From Batkoa obscura (taxonomy: Eukaryota > Entomophthoromycota > Entomophthoromycetes > Entomophthorales > Batkoaceae): DNA of 64,000 nucleotides. The position numbers and the translations under genes were made by a program. This document shows, one piece after another, positions 35,397 to 46,492 of the stretch. Numbering within the stretch: the stretch's first letter is position 1; each line of letters begins with the position of its first letter. The stretch is taken from NCBI GenBank assembly GCA_030770535.1, contig JASVEC010000022.1, positions 124,001 through 188,000 of the forward strand, given 5' to 3'. A model generated the notes under the pieces. The model saw nothing but the letters and a program-made list of their open reading frames with translations. It was not told the DNA's origin and made no database searches.

Positions 35397-36883
35397 TATC
35401 ATTTAAATGTTACTATATCAAATAAGATAAGTAAAAACAAAATAGTGAAAATTTCATTTTTTATTAAACTTATTTTCACAGTTAATATTGAGACCCTTTT
35501 ATTTTATTGAGCATAGTAAAAAGTTTAAAAAAACTGTATTTATTTTCTAAGTTATTATCATCAGATAACTGCTAATTAGAGTATAATATTATTTTCAATA
35601 ATTTCCTCACCTTAAGTAATCTTCAAATGATGAAAAATCAAAATTGTGCTTAAACAGAGAATATATTTTAGAAATATATACTAATAGTTGTTTTAAATAA
35701 ATTAAAACATTATTCAACCCCCTTGTAGCTCCGGCAGTTTCTTCAATTGGGTTTTAAACCAAGTTAGTAAAAAAACAATACTTATCAATATTCATTACGC
35801 TATCAAAGCGTAAATACATAATTTTAATCCTTATTGCTTATAAGTTAACAATAATTATTGCTTTGCTAATTCTTTTTTTTGGACCTTGCCCTAACGAGTA
35901 GTCTTTTATTAACAAGAAAAAGAAGAGGAAAAGAAATACTGGAGAAAATAGAAGTCAAGAAAAAAGAATCGAAGTGTAGAAAAAGAATGGCATATTTAAA
36001 CAAATCCAAATGGGGAATAAGGATCCTACACATCTTCTAGAGGACTTAAACTCATGTTTAAGGTGGAAAAAGGAGATAGTGGCCAATTGCCTTAACACGA
36101 AGACCACAGGAGATGCTGTGGAGAAATTCCCCACCTTTAGAAGGCTTTGCTTGTTCTCAATCCCAATAATATTATATATTTTTAAAATGTTAGCATTTTT
36201 TATATTATCAAAACTAAGATTAGATATAAACCCAACCTTGTTTCTCCTCCTTCAACTTAAGCTCTGTTTATTAAACCAATATCGAATAAGTTGATTTTTT
36301 TAATAATTTCTATTAGATTAGCTATGTTTAATTTAAGTATTATAGTGTGAAATATTGCTTTATTTAGCTCTCGGATTGATTATAACGCAACAATCACTTA
36401 AGTTACTGTGTTCTCAAGTTCAAATACAATCAAGTCAGAGTCCCTTATTTTGATTTGCTGCGAGAATTTATAACTTCATGTTGCAAGGAATAACATCCTC
36501 TCGTATTAATATCCATATTTATTGGAGTATAAAAGAGATTCTTCAACATGATAACTTGAGGCTTTTTAGTTGAATTGCTTCCTGATATCGTATCATTAAT
36601 AAAGCCAATAAGTCTTTCTGACAATATCTTACGTAGATTTTATAGTAGTATTTTATATTCTATTTGTTTTACATAGTTCATAGCCTATTGCGCAATATTC
36701 TCATTGGTTTAAGTCTATCTTAGTTACATAAACTAAGACCGTTCGACTCAAGGCAAATCAATCAAGCAAGAACTGTTTTTAACTCCTACCACTGAGTACC
36801 AACTTTCACACTAGGCACATATTACATAAATCTGTTTTTTTTGCTGCATTTTTAAAATTACTTGGTATATATTTAAAAAATGT
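35397..36883. other. Gene-poor region with orphan ORF
   Basis: About 1.5 kb containing one short ORF (36010-36294, listed separately). Base composition between about 35,900 and 36,800 is noticeably less AT-rich than elsewhere. A stretch at about 36,479-36,811 begins TG and ends CA and includes TATAAAAGAG, but I could not find matching flanks or a partner, so I do not call it a mobile element. Confidence 0.4.
36010..36294 (+). CDS. Orphan ORF or exon, unknown
   Basis: 94-residue ATG-started ORF. The first 45 residues (starting MGNKDPTHLLEDLNSCLRWKK) have a protein-like composition with Cys, Trp and Lys and better GC content than the surroundings. The remainder is hydrophobic and looks like AT-rich read-through past an exon end. 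No family recognised. It could be one exon of a small gene or a relic of a transposon protein. Confidence 0.25.
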   Translation: MGNKDPTHLLEDLNSCLRWKKEIVANCLNTKTTGDAVEKFPTFRRLCLFSIPIILYIFKMLAFFILSKLRLDINPTLFLLLQLKLCLLNQYRIS

Positions 36884-37351
36884 TTATTTAGCTACTGCTT
36901 CATTTTTAAAATATTTAAAATATTTACTATATATCATTCTCCTACTTTTATTTAATATATATATTATCTGATGAATATTTATTGTCATTATTTTTTTATT
37001 AAATCTTGATGAAATAGTTGAATTATCAAGTAAATATTGTATAATAATTTTAATTTGCTTATCTTTAATTTTTTTTGTACTTTTAATAATAGGTTGTAAC
37101 GTTGATGTTTTATTATTAATAATTATTTTTGAATAACCATGTTGATTTCTACCTATATTAAATCCAAAACTTTTACATTCATCAAAAAAATATACTGAAG
37201 CTATAGTTGATAATAATGCTACTTGTTGATTTTTATTTCCTGTTTCCTTTAAAGCACCAATTTTATACATTGCTTGATTAAGTTTATTATCATTAACAGT
37301 AAACCTTAATAACATTTCTTCTCTTTTTTTTGTTTTATTATAAAATTCCAT
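36884..37351 (-). CDS. Orphan Lys/Ile-rich protein fragment
   Basis: 155 residues from the first ATG, but the same frame stays open upstream for about 45 further codons without an ATG (to about 37,490; includes KNFNTIGRSTLHKHC). The true protein is therefore longer or truncated. The stretch ALLSTIASVYFFDECKSFGF, followed by NIGRNQHGYSK, has the look of a helix-turn-helix region seen in uncharacterised multicopy fungal proteins, possibly transposon-encoded; this is only an impression. It is very basic. No catalytic motif seen. It sits alone in a gene-poor stretch next to a pseudogene. Confidence 0.35.
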   Translation of the reverse strand: MEFYNKTKKREEMLLRFTVNDNKLNQAMYKIGALKETGNKNQQVALLSTIASVYFFDECKSFGFNIGRNQHGYSKIIINNKTSTLQPIIKSTKKIKDKQIKIIIQYLLDNSTISSRFNKKIMTINIHQIIYILNKSRRMIYSKYFKYFKNEAVAK

Positions 37352-37852
37352 AAACTCTGGGCTATTGTGAATAGTTGTTAAAATTAATGTAAATGAATTA
37401 CAATGTTTATGTAATGTGCTTCTCCCTATCGTATTAAAATTTTTAAAAATTACATTTCGAAGTTTAGTTATAAAAGCTTGTATTCTATTTTTATTTTAAT
37501 AAAAAATAAAATCAAATAACTATATACTTGTATATTAGATATCTATTAAACATTTAATAAAAATAATACAAAATATGTAATTAAAAAAAATAAAATAATT
37601 AAAATAAGTCTTTAAGTTAAATTTTTTTATTTAATTTTAAGCTTTTTAAATTTAGCTAATTATACATTAAGAACTTACAAATTTAGAAACTGAAATTTGG
37701 ATTGATTTTTAATCAAATTCTGAAACCAATTCGGATATCCCCATTTAGTCCCAACTAACAATAAAATGTAACCAAAATTCAAAAAATGAATCAGACAAAA
37801 AAATATAAATACAAAAGATTACTATAACAATATAGCAAAATAAGTATTAAAA

Positions 37853-39045
37853 ATGAGTAAAATACCAACCCGTCAATTAGGAAAAAATGGACCTCAAGTT
37901 TCATGTATCGGGATTGGGATGTATGGGTATGAATGCATTTTATGGCTCTAGCGATCAAGAAGAGAACCTTAAGGTGTTAAACCATGCTTTAGATTTAGGA
38001 TGTAACTTTTGAGATACTGCGGTATATTTTATTTCAAGTCAAAATTCTGTTTTACTGAGAAATTTATAGGATATATATGGTAGTGGAGAAAACGAAAAGC
38101 TTATAGCTAAAGTGTTGAAGGATCGTAGAGATGAAGTTTTTCTTTGTACCAAATTTGCTTTAGCAATAGATCCAGAAACAAACGAATGGAATCTTAGAGG
38201 AGATAAAGAATATGTCAAGCAATGTTGTGATGCCAGTTTAAAACGTTTAGGTATCAAGACTATTGACTTATATTACCAACATAGAGTTGATCCTAATACG
38301 TATGTCACACCATAATGTACTATATAATTAGCTATTCTAATCTGATTCATAGACCAATTGAGGAAACCATTGAAGCTATGACAGAGCTGGTAAAAGAAGG
38401 GAAAGTTAAATACCTGGGATTATCTGAATGTAGTGAGAAAACTTTAAGAAGAGCTTATAAAGTACATCCTATTGCTGCAGTACAGGTTGAATATAGGTAA
38501 ATTTACTTATTTGATCTTGAATGATAAGCTAATACCTTTTTTAAAGTCCATGGGAAACTAGTATTGAAAATAATGGCTTACTAAAAGCATGCCAAGAGCT
38601 TGGAGTTGCTGTAGTTGCTTATTCACCATTAGGAAGAGGTTTCTTAACTGGTAAATTGGAAGTGGATAAATTAGAAAAAGGGGACTTTCGTACTTCTGGT
38701 AATCCACGATTTACTTCTGAAAATGTTGACCACAACATGCAGTTAGTTAAAAAGCTTGAAGCCATTGCGGAAACTAAAAATGCTAAGCCTTCCCAGCTTT
38801 GTCTTTCTTGGATATTAGCTCAGGTAAATATTAATTTTTTTCTGTTATTTGGCTAACTGTTTTAGGGTGAATATTTTATTCCTATTCCAGGTACTAGAAG
38901 AATCAAGTATTTGGAAGAAAATATTGCTTCGTATAAAGTTAACATTTCAAAAGAAGAAAATGAACAGATTCGTAAATTGGTTAAGGAAGTCAATGTCAAA
39001 GGGGAGCGCTATGCCGCTGATGGAATGGCTTCTATTGATAAATAA
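37853..39045 (+). pseudogene. Aldo/keto reductase pseudogene
   Basis: Second member of the AKR13-like family in this window. Exons 2 onward (from 38070) are intact: Tyr in DIYG, Lys in CTKF, His in YYQHRVDP and FIPIPGTRR are all present, with GT-AG introns at positions shared with the gene at 24109-25372, and a normal stop at 39045. The first exon is broken: after SCIG one extra base shifts the frame within the GLGCMGM segment, and the Trp of FWDTA has become TGA. The first intron of the sister gene is absent here. Because damage is confined to exon 1, loss looks recent. Sequencing error could explain the frameshift but less easily the TGA. Confidence 0.8.
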
Positions 39046-39620
39046 ACCTAGTCTATCCTATATTCTTTTGTTTTCAGTTTTAAATTGGGCTGCTTGTAAT
39101 AAAAATTTTTTATAAGCAACAACCATTTTATCAGTGGACTTCAATCCTTATCATATTGATAAAACACTTTGTACTTCAATACCAATATCATAGTTTTATG
39201 TAAAGCTGTAATACAAAAAAAAGAATCAATTATAAAAGCTGTCTTTTAATATACTTGGTGATAATGTTATACAATTAATTATAGTTTTTAACATGGTAAA
39301 TAATGGTTCATTTATAGATGGTCATTCATTGAAATTCATGATCTTAACTAGTACGATTTACTATTAACACTTTAAATTAACTGATACAGTAAGATACTTT
39401 CTAATTTCATTCATTTGCCCACTTTTTAAGTACTGTTGAATGGAAAAATTATTATTGGAATTCAAGACATTCCCGTGTTAGATTTTTTAACTTCAAAGAA
39501 AGCAGCATAAGTAAGCATTAAAAGACATTCTGTACCAAAAAGAATTATTAAATTTTATACCATCACAAACTCCTACCTTTGGTAACAATAGTCCTTTTTT
39601 TATCAAGATTAAGTCAAAGT
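39046..39620. other. Intergenic with degenerate MITE-like patch
   Basis: About 575 bases. Around 39,410-39,475 the order of words CCACTTTTTAAGTACTGTTG, AATGGAAAAATT and GACATTCCCGTG recalls the core and one end of the miniature element, but it is too worn to call with confidence. No gene seen. Confidence 0.4.
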
Positions 39621-39621
39621 G

Positions 39622-40947
39622 GCTATCCCAGTTGAATTCTTGTCGGAAATTTTACTAGAAAAAGTACTCAATTGTTAGGCTCAATTGAATTATTCGAATT
39701 GTGCTTTCTAAACAAGTATTTATTTGGAATGATAAATAAAGTTATCAAGTATAAATTAACTTTTTCTGTTTATGGCTTTGCGGAATATCATGATTATTGA
39801 AATAAGTTTATTAAAGAACACGAGTTGTTAATGCGACATTTGAAGTTGACTGATAGTACTATGGAGTATTTGAAATTTTGTCCGAATATTATTTTAATGG
39901 AATATGATAGTACGTTTTGTGGTAAGAACGATATAGATAATAAAAGTAATCATGGGAATGATAGTAAAAATGATAGTAATTGTTCTAGTGACAACAACGA
40001 TGACAGTATAATAGTAGTGATGACATTAGCGATATTGAATTGAATATATAATTGCCAAAATTAAAACAAATGAGCATAAATTCATATGGCTATGGGCAGT
40101 TATTGAAACAGTTTAGCATTTATTTGAATCAACTCGAGGTAATTGAAATTCATGTACAATGTGTAACTATTAAAGATGTAATTAAGTGTTTTAATCTAGA
40201 TATATTAAAAGTGCCTAAAATAAATACTTCAAATAATGTTTTCATTGATGGAATAAATACTATTAAAACACAATTTAAGAGATCGAAAATATTACATTCA
40301 AAAGTATTGAGCTATTAGATCATAGTAAACATTTTCTTAACTATTATAGTAAAAGAGAACTATGGTTTCTTGAGAATAGTAGTATTGTTCTTTAAGTTAT
40401 CTTAATAATACTATTGAACTCAATCATGATTCTTTGAAATTATCAACGTTGGAATAAATTTATATTGGTAGTTTATCAATAAAATTTTTACACCCAACTC
40501 TTATTGCCAAATATTCAATCTATTTGTTTTGATTGTACATATCTATATGGGTGTGTTTTTTTAGTTTTGTCACTTTTTCCATTTTTAAGCGCTATTTGAG
40601 TGGAAAAATTGGTAGTAAAATTCTTAAACAAAAAAATACATCCCCATTTGATCGAAAGACGATATAAAATTATATTAAATACAAACAATGTTGATAATAA
40701 AGAGGATGATTCAATCAAATACAAGTATATAAAACAAACTAAGATTAGAGAAATTTATATGGCACTTAATGATTTACTTTGTTTTTTATTTCTTTTTCCA
40801 AACCTTGAAGTTTTACAAATTGTTAATTTTCTTAAAAGTTTTGATATAACCATCGATTGTCAACCTAATACTCTTTTGCTTTTATTCGCGTCTATTAGAT
40901 CAGATATAGACTTAATAGATTATAACGTAATTGAAAATATTCATTAA
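39622..40947 (+). pseudogene. Decayed F-box/leucine-rich-like gene, with MITE
   Basis: A short frame near 39,620 reads VAIPVEFLSEILLEKVLNC and then a stop, the shape of an F-box start (IPxEhLxxIL). Downstream separate frames at 39825-40043, 40052-40318 and 40600-40947 carry Leu-rich phrases such as LTDSTMEYLKFCPNI, FSIYLNQLEVIEIHVQC and LFLFPNLEVLQIVNF, typical of solenoid repeats that follow F-boxes in large fungal families. The frames do not join, several stops intervene, and a miniature element (40548-40646) sits inside. I read it as a dead member of an F-box-like family; the family assignment is an inference from pattern only. Confidence 0.4.
40548..40646 (+). mobile_element. MITE copy 6
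   Basis: 99-bp copy: TGGGTGTGTTTTTTTAG at left, AAATACATCCCCA at right, core GCGCTATTTGAGTGGAAAAA. It is bordered by TA on the left and TT on the right. It interrupts the F-box-like fossil and supplies the first codons of the chance frame that starts at 40600. Confidence 0.85.
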
Positions 40948-41070
40948 GATACACTGAATTAAATTATGAACAATTTTTGCTTTATTTTGATATTTTAATG
41001 TTTTAAATAAAATCTATTATATTTTATCTATAAATAACCTATAAGTTTATTGTTGTTTCAAAATTCAAAA

Positions 41071-41895
41071 ATGGCTACAAGAAAATTATCATTCACTTCC
41101 TATGACTCCACAAACCTTGAGCTACTGATTTCCTTACCTTTAAGTGTTGATCTAGCCACTCAAAAAGAGTATAAGATAGCCATTCTACTCCATCCCTACG
41201 GCCCTCTGGGCGGAACTATGCATGATCCATTGATAGTCAGTTTATCTCGGCAACTAAACCTACGTGGTTATCTAGTGGTCCGACCAAATTTAAGAGGGAG
41301 TGGTAATTCAGGTGGGAGGACCACTTGGACTGGGAATTCTGAGTGTGAAGACCTTTATTTATTAATAAAATCAATCTTTTTAAAAGAAGAAAGTTTGTTA
41401 AAAGATGTAGTAAATACGCCAATAACAAGTTTTAACTGTAAAAAATTGATGGTATTAGGATATTCTTATGGATCGGTGATAGCTAGTAGTTTTAATTCTG
41501 AAAAATTAAAACAGATTTTTAAAGAGATCAATGGAGAGACACCAAGTGAAATAACAACTTTCTATCTAGCTTTAATTAGTTACCCTTACGGTTATTTATG
41601 GGCGTTAACTTTATTTAATTCAACGAAATTTAACCAATATTTAAAAGAAGCTGTTGAATTGACTAAAGCAGATAAAATGAAGTTGTTTTTAAGTTTTGGA
41701 ACTAGGGATCAGTTTACTAGTTTAGAACACTATCAAGAATGGATCAGTAAATTTTTTGAGCATGTTGAAGAGGGCGAGGTTACTGATAATATGGTATATC
41801 ATATAAGAAAAGACGCAGATCATTTTTGGAGAAATAATTTAAGCGTGGAGTGGCTTAACTCTAAGCTGTGCTTTTGGTTAAATGAGACGAAATAG
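41071..41895 (+). CDS. Alpha/beta hydrolase
   Basis: Intronless gene of 274 residues counted from the ATG at 41071 (the frame opens seven codons earlier without ATG). Fold landmarks: oxyanion strand HPYGPLGG near residue 43, RPNLRGSGNSGG near 75, nucleophile elbow GYSYGS near 132, acidic residue in FGTRDQFTS near 216, and His in DADHFW near 256. This is the layout of small cytosolic serine hydrolases related to YqiA/S9-type folds. The substrate is not predictable. There is no signal peptide. It stands alone, with its promoter overlapping the end of the F-box-like fossil. Confidence 0.85.
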   Translation: MATRKLSFTSYDSTNLELLISLPLSVDLATQKEYKIAILLHPYGPLGGTMHDPLIVSLSRQLNLRGYLVVRPNLRGSGNSGGRTTWTGNSECEDLYLLIKSIFLKEESLLKDVVNTPITSFNCKKLMVLGYSYGSVIASSFNSEKLKQIFKEINGETPSEITTFYLALISYPYGYLWALTLFNSTKFNQYLKEAVELTKADKMKLFLSFGTRDQFTSLEHYQEWISKFFEHVEEGEVTDNMVYHIRKDADHFWRNNLSVEWLNSKLCFWLNETK

Positions 41896-42209
41896 GTTTA
41901 TAATAAGAATAGCAGTTTTAATAAAATCTATTTAGTTCTTTTTAAGAAATGTAATGGTCAAATTATGCCGCTTATTATTTTTAGCTATAAATGTTTTTAA
42001 TAGCTATAGTTATATCTCGTCTTATAGCTCCGTTTATAAAGCACTATTAATTTTCAAAATTAACTCAATAGTATCAGCTATATTAAAAATTAAAGCAATT
42101 AAAGTTACTCAATTTTAATTAATAATAAAAGTAAACTTAATAATTCTATTAAAATATCTATAATATATAAAGATAACATATAAGAAGTGAAATCGAATTA
42201 GTAATCAAT
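41896..42209. other. Convergent intergenic
   Basis: About 310 AT-rich bases between the hydrolase and NOP53 ends. Only 3' signals are expected; nothing else is seen. Confidence 0.4.
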
Positions 42210-43923
42210 CTAATCATGGTCTCTGTGACCAGGAAGAGTGTATGTCTTTTTCCATGCCTTTCGTTTTTTACTAAAAAAAATATTCATTAATATTTTATAT
42301 CACATTAAAATAAAAGTAGTTACGTTATTCCAGAATGAGGTTCCATTAGGTTGTTTTGTTGTACTGCAATAAACTGGTCTTTGAACAGATTACATCCATT
42401 CTAGATAATTAACTTAAAAAGTGTTCCACTTATTTAAACTTTAAAGCTTACCTTAACTTGTCTTAAACTTCCAGGTAATGTTTTTACGTATTCGATTTCA
42501 TTAACGTAGGTACTGGTGACAGAAAAAGGATCAGTTTAACATACTAATAAATACCAATAATCTTACCGTTTTTTACCAATCTTTCTAGGTATTTTACCTT
42601 CTTCGGCCGCTTTTTTGGCCAAAAGTGTTTCCTTATGTTCTCCTTTTTTAACCTCTTCTTCCTCAATAGTTTTGGTTATAGTAGCCAAACTAAATATTAA
42701 ATTATTACATACACAATACTAAAACTATCCTTACTTTAAAATATCTTTAGTTTGTTTCTTCCTTTCTACTTTTTCTAAATGACGTTTTTCCTAAAATGAA
42801 TAATTAAATAAGTAAATTATTTGCTATTGGTAATAGACTTACCATCCCTTTCTTTAACATTTTATTTTTAATGTCTTTTTTGGTTAATGCTTTAGGTTGT
42901 TTCTTGGTTGCTTGCTTAGCCTCTTCGTCACTTTCTTCTTCTTTTTCTACAATTGTTTGCTTCATTTCTTCAGCCTTTAAAATTTTAGTTAATTATAATA
43001 AAAACTCATAAAAATAAAAGTACCGATATAGCAAGTTCATCTTTGGATAGTTTTGGTAAATCATGTTTGATCACTTTATGCTCTAAATACTTTTGTTTTT
43101 GTTCTTCTCTTACTTTTTTCAAGTTCTATCAAAAATATTTATTAGTAGAACTTAAGTTTGTAAAATAATGTTACTTCATGATCCTCCTTAGATGGCTTAT
43201 AAGATGTTCCTGGATGAATAACATTCTTTTTAAGCTCGACTTTTTTAATTGTTTCTGGTTTCTAAGTTTTAAATTAGTAAAATAAGTTAACTAGCTTTTT
43301 AATTTACCTTTGGTATAACTGGTTCGAGATGCTCTAAATACTCCTTTGGAGGTGCCTTTACTTCTACTAAGAAAAGTTAGGATTTAGATTTATGTGACTA
43401 GAGCTCAATCTACCTGCTGATTCATCCCATAAATCGACTAACTTTGAATTACTATTCTTAGCAACAGGTTTAGCTTGTGGTTTAATAACAGGTAACTTTT
43501 TGTCTTTTTTGTTCACTCTGTTTTGTTGACGAGGGTTTACAATAGCTGGAACTTCAGAACGTTTTCCTAAAACGATGTCAAGGGTGGACTTCCTCTTCTT
43601 TTCAGGTTTTGCTTCTACAAAAAGATTAATCAAATGCTTAAAATGATAGAAATAATTCATACCCTCCTCTTGAGCACCTCCAACATCTAAAGTGAAAAGC
43701 TCATCGTCTCCTTTTTTAGATAACTTTTCACTTTGGTAAATATTAGGACCTGAAATGAGACAATTTATAAATTAACGACTTACCCAAAAGTTATCTTTTG
43801 CTTTTCAAGCTGTTCAAGACTTTGCTCAACTTCAGTAAGATCAACGTTCTTTCTCCATTGTTTCTTTCCTTTTCTATTGGCCTTGGTCTTAGTCTTTTTT
43901 ACTGCTATACTATCGTTATTCAT
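42210..43923 (-). CDS. NOP53: Ribosome biogenesis protein NOP53
   Basis: A gene broken into about twelve short exons, none long enough to stand out alone. The first exon starts at 43923 and encodes MNNDSIAVKK, then GKKQWRKNVDLTEVEQSLEQ, the signature N-terminal block of NOP53. Further blocks match the family in order: KRKSTLDIVLGKRSEVPAI, LVDLWDE, VELKKNVIHPGTSYKPSKED, HDLPKLSKDELAIS, a Lys/Glu-rich helix, TLPGSLRQV and NLFKDQFIAVQQNNLMEP. It ends KKTYTLPGHRDHD at 42210. Known NOP53 joins the late 60S pre-ribosome in the nucleolus and recruits the exosome-associated helicase Mtr4; its arch-interacting motif is short and I did not try to place it. Exon edges are by eye. Confidence 0.85.
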
Positions 43924-44411
43924 CTTAGTTTTATATAAAAGTTTTTTTAAGTTTCTCGAAATTATTATCTATTATTGCACCTTTAATTTGGGTTTGATAG
44001 GTTTAAAATTTTTCGGATTTTGTGCTTAAGATTTATTATTCAATGGGTTGGATTTTAATTAAATTAATGAATAGCAATAATTATCCAATTTTGACTATAA
44101 ATTTGTAATAATATACTATATAAAAATACATTTAATTAGTATAAAAAGGAACTAAAATAATTTTTATTCATCATGACCAAATAAGCATATAAAATATTAA
44201 TAAGAAAAGAGAAAATAAGAAATTATTTATTATCAAAGTAGAAAGAATTGCTGTTAACAGCTAACAAATAGTATAATGTATAAAAACTAGGATCAAAGCT
44301 GTCACATTTAATTTACATAGCACAAGATTATTAATTAAAGGCTTTGATCTACATTATAGTTAAATTATTACCAATACCATTATAAGAGTTGAAGCTAAAA
44401 CAATTAATATC
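43924..44411. other. Intergenic
   Basis: About 490 AT-rich bases between NOP53 start and SHO1 end. No feature recognised. Confidence 0.4.
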
Positions 44412-45376
44412 TCATTTAAAATAAGTTAAAAAAACTATTACATAATTCGAAGGTACAATACCTGTAACTCCATTTTCACTACGTGCTGCCCACCATTTCC
44501 CCTTGGTATCTCCAACCTCGAGGAGTTCTCCTTTTTCAAATGAAAGCTCTGATTTATCCTCTGAGTTAGCTTGATCTATTCAAACCGTTAATAAATCTTC
44601 ACTATAAAAATTTTAAAATAAATACATGAATATAAAGCTCTAGCTTTCAATTTATATATGGTAGCACTTTGACTTGAGTTTTGATTAGCTGAAATGGGTT
44701 CACTTTCATCTCCAGATGACAGAAATTGAGACAAGCGCTGTCTTGTTGCAAATGGGTTGGTATCAAAAGTCCTTGAATTCATTTTATCATTTGAAGCTCT
44801 AGGTGTTAAATAAGGGTTCATAATAACAGGTGTATCTGGTAGATTTTCTAATTTTGTTGTAAGTTGTCCAATAGCTAAAATCCAGAAAAGCTAAACAAGT
44901 AAGTTAACATTTTAAACTATTAATTGATAAATATTCATACCAATACAAATGTAAAAAGTAGAAAGCCAACCACAGCGATGACGGGTGTAGCATCAACACT
45001 GGATGTAAAATCTTGAATCCCAAGGATAGAAAAAGCAAAGGCCATGGAGCAAAAAGACAACACCTTAATTTGAATTAGTCTACCTTAATCATACATTTTA
45101 ATGTGAAGTTACCAAAACCCTATATGTGTATAAGTTTCCAGTAGCTAATATTCCAGTCATTCCAATGAGAACAACTAGAGAAAAAGCCAAATAAAACCAT
45201 ACTATGGGACTCACGTTGGATGACAAGGCTGCAGAAGCTACAGTCATGATCCAAAATAACTAAATCACGCTATTAAAAAGGGACTTTGAATTGATTAACA
45301 ATTAACCTACCGCTCCACATACTAGGGAGATTAATAGTGGCTTTGATGAAGTTAATCCAGTAATTTTTTTAGTCAT
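44412..45376 (-). CDS. SHO1: SHO1-like osmosensor (4 TM plus SH3)
   Basis: About 254 residues in five exons (45311-45376, 45113-45259, 44941-45063, 44626-44890, 44412-44575), exact frame. Four membrane helices occupy the first half ([76 protein letters not shown]). A cytosolic Ser/Asn-rich linker and an SH3 domain follow ([20 protein letters not shown], then [19 protein letters not shown]). This is the unique SHO1 architecture. In yeast the protein sits in the plasma membrane at growth sites and its SH3 binds Pbs2 and links to the Ste11 branch of the HOG and filamentation pathways. A STE12-like end effector is also in this window. The SH3 is split by an intron after ALYSY. Confidence 0.93.
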
Positions 45377-46492
45377 AGTAACAAAAGGACGGGATTATGT
45401 TATAGAAAACAAAGGAATCTTAAATTGTGATCTGAATTTAATAAATAAGATTAAATTAGTAAAAATTTATTGTTTTTTGTTCCTTTAATGAATTAGAACT
45501 GAATTTTAGGGAAAGCAATTTATTAAATAGTTTGAGCAAGCTATTTGCTTAAAGTTGAGATTGCTTTGTTTTATAAAAGAAGATATACAACAAAACTAAA
45601 ATATTATTTATTAGACGAATTTAGTCTCTTATACATATTACTCTTACTGCCAAACCTTCTAATAATAGATCCCACCTTTGCATAATAAAATAGCTTAAAA
45701 CTTTATACCAAAAATAGAAATTACAATTCCTGCATTGCAAATTTAATTAGGATATTTTTTTCTATTTCATTATTTTGTCCATTTTTTGTCTAGCGTAAAA
45801 TAGTAAAAATATCAATCAGTACCAAAACAAAAAAGTTGTCTTTTGATTAATTTGAAGGCAATAATTTCAAAAATACTTCACGATTTTAAAGTTAGATTTA
45901 TATAAAATTAGTGTGGTTAAATAAGCTTAATATTAAAAACCATATTTTTTTTACAATACATACAGGATGAAACAAATGGATATTGTATTGAAATTTGTAT
46001 ATATTATTATTGTTTGGAGTCTGATTTTGTTCATTATTATGCAAATAATGGGATCATTTACAAGCTTTATCTTAGAACATTGTTTAGTTACAAGATAGAA
46101 GTGAAGTAAATAAATAGTTTTAATGATAGTTTCAATAGTTATCCTAATAACAGTAAGAATAATAAAGAAACAATCATTAAAAAGAACAATGTAACAATAA
46201 ATCAATAAAAAGAGGAAGTAAATAATTATTGTAGTGCTATATAACGTCTTCGATTATCATTCTAGAAATCAGCCTTTTTTTAATAAAGAGTTATTTCTAA
46301 TAGCCACTTTGAGTTTTCTTTTAGTGTATGGCTTAGTTGCAATCATAATAGTCCAAAAAAACGTTCCAAAAAGTCATTATTTCCAAAATAGTAAAAATTG
46401 TTACAATTATGATCAAATATTTTATAATTGAATAACTTAAACTAATATTTTCCAAGATTTAAATTTTTATTCTTTAATCTTTTAAATTCAAA
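45377..46492. other. Divergent intergenic region
   Basis: About 1.1 kb between the SHO1 and RAB5 start codons. A worn stretch at 45,750-45,840 resembles the miniature element only loosely (TTTCATTATTTTGTCCATTTTTT). Open stretches at 45951-46205 and 46234-46431 begin at doubtful codons and are not called, though the latter encodes one hydrophobic helix. Both promoters must lie here. Confidence 0.45.

Noticed and set aside
36479-36811. Possible solo long terminal repeat (TG...CA, with TATAAAAGAG)
   Set aside because: No target-site duplication, no partner copy and no internal element visible; the boundaries could be chance.
45750-45840. Degenerate MITE candidate
   Set aside because: Only scattered words match and no terminal TGGGG/CCCCA pair is present.
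45951-46431. Two short frames between SHO1 and RAB5
   Set aside because: Doubtful start codons and AT-driven composition; the region is a divergent promoter.
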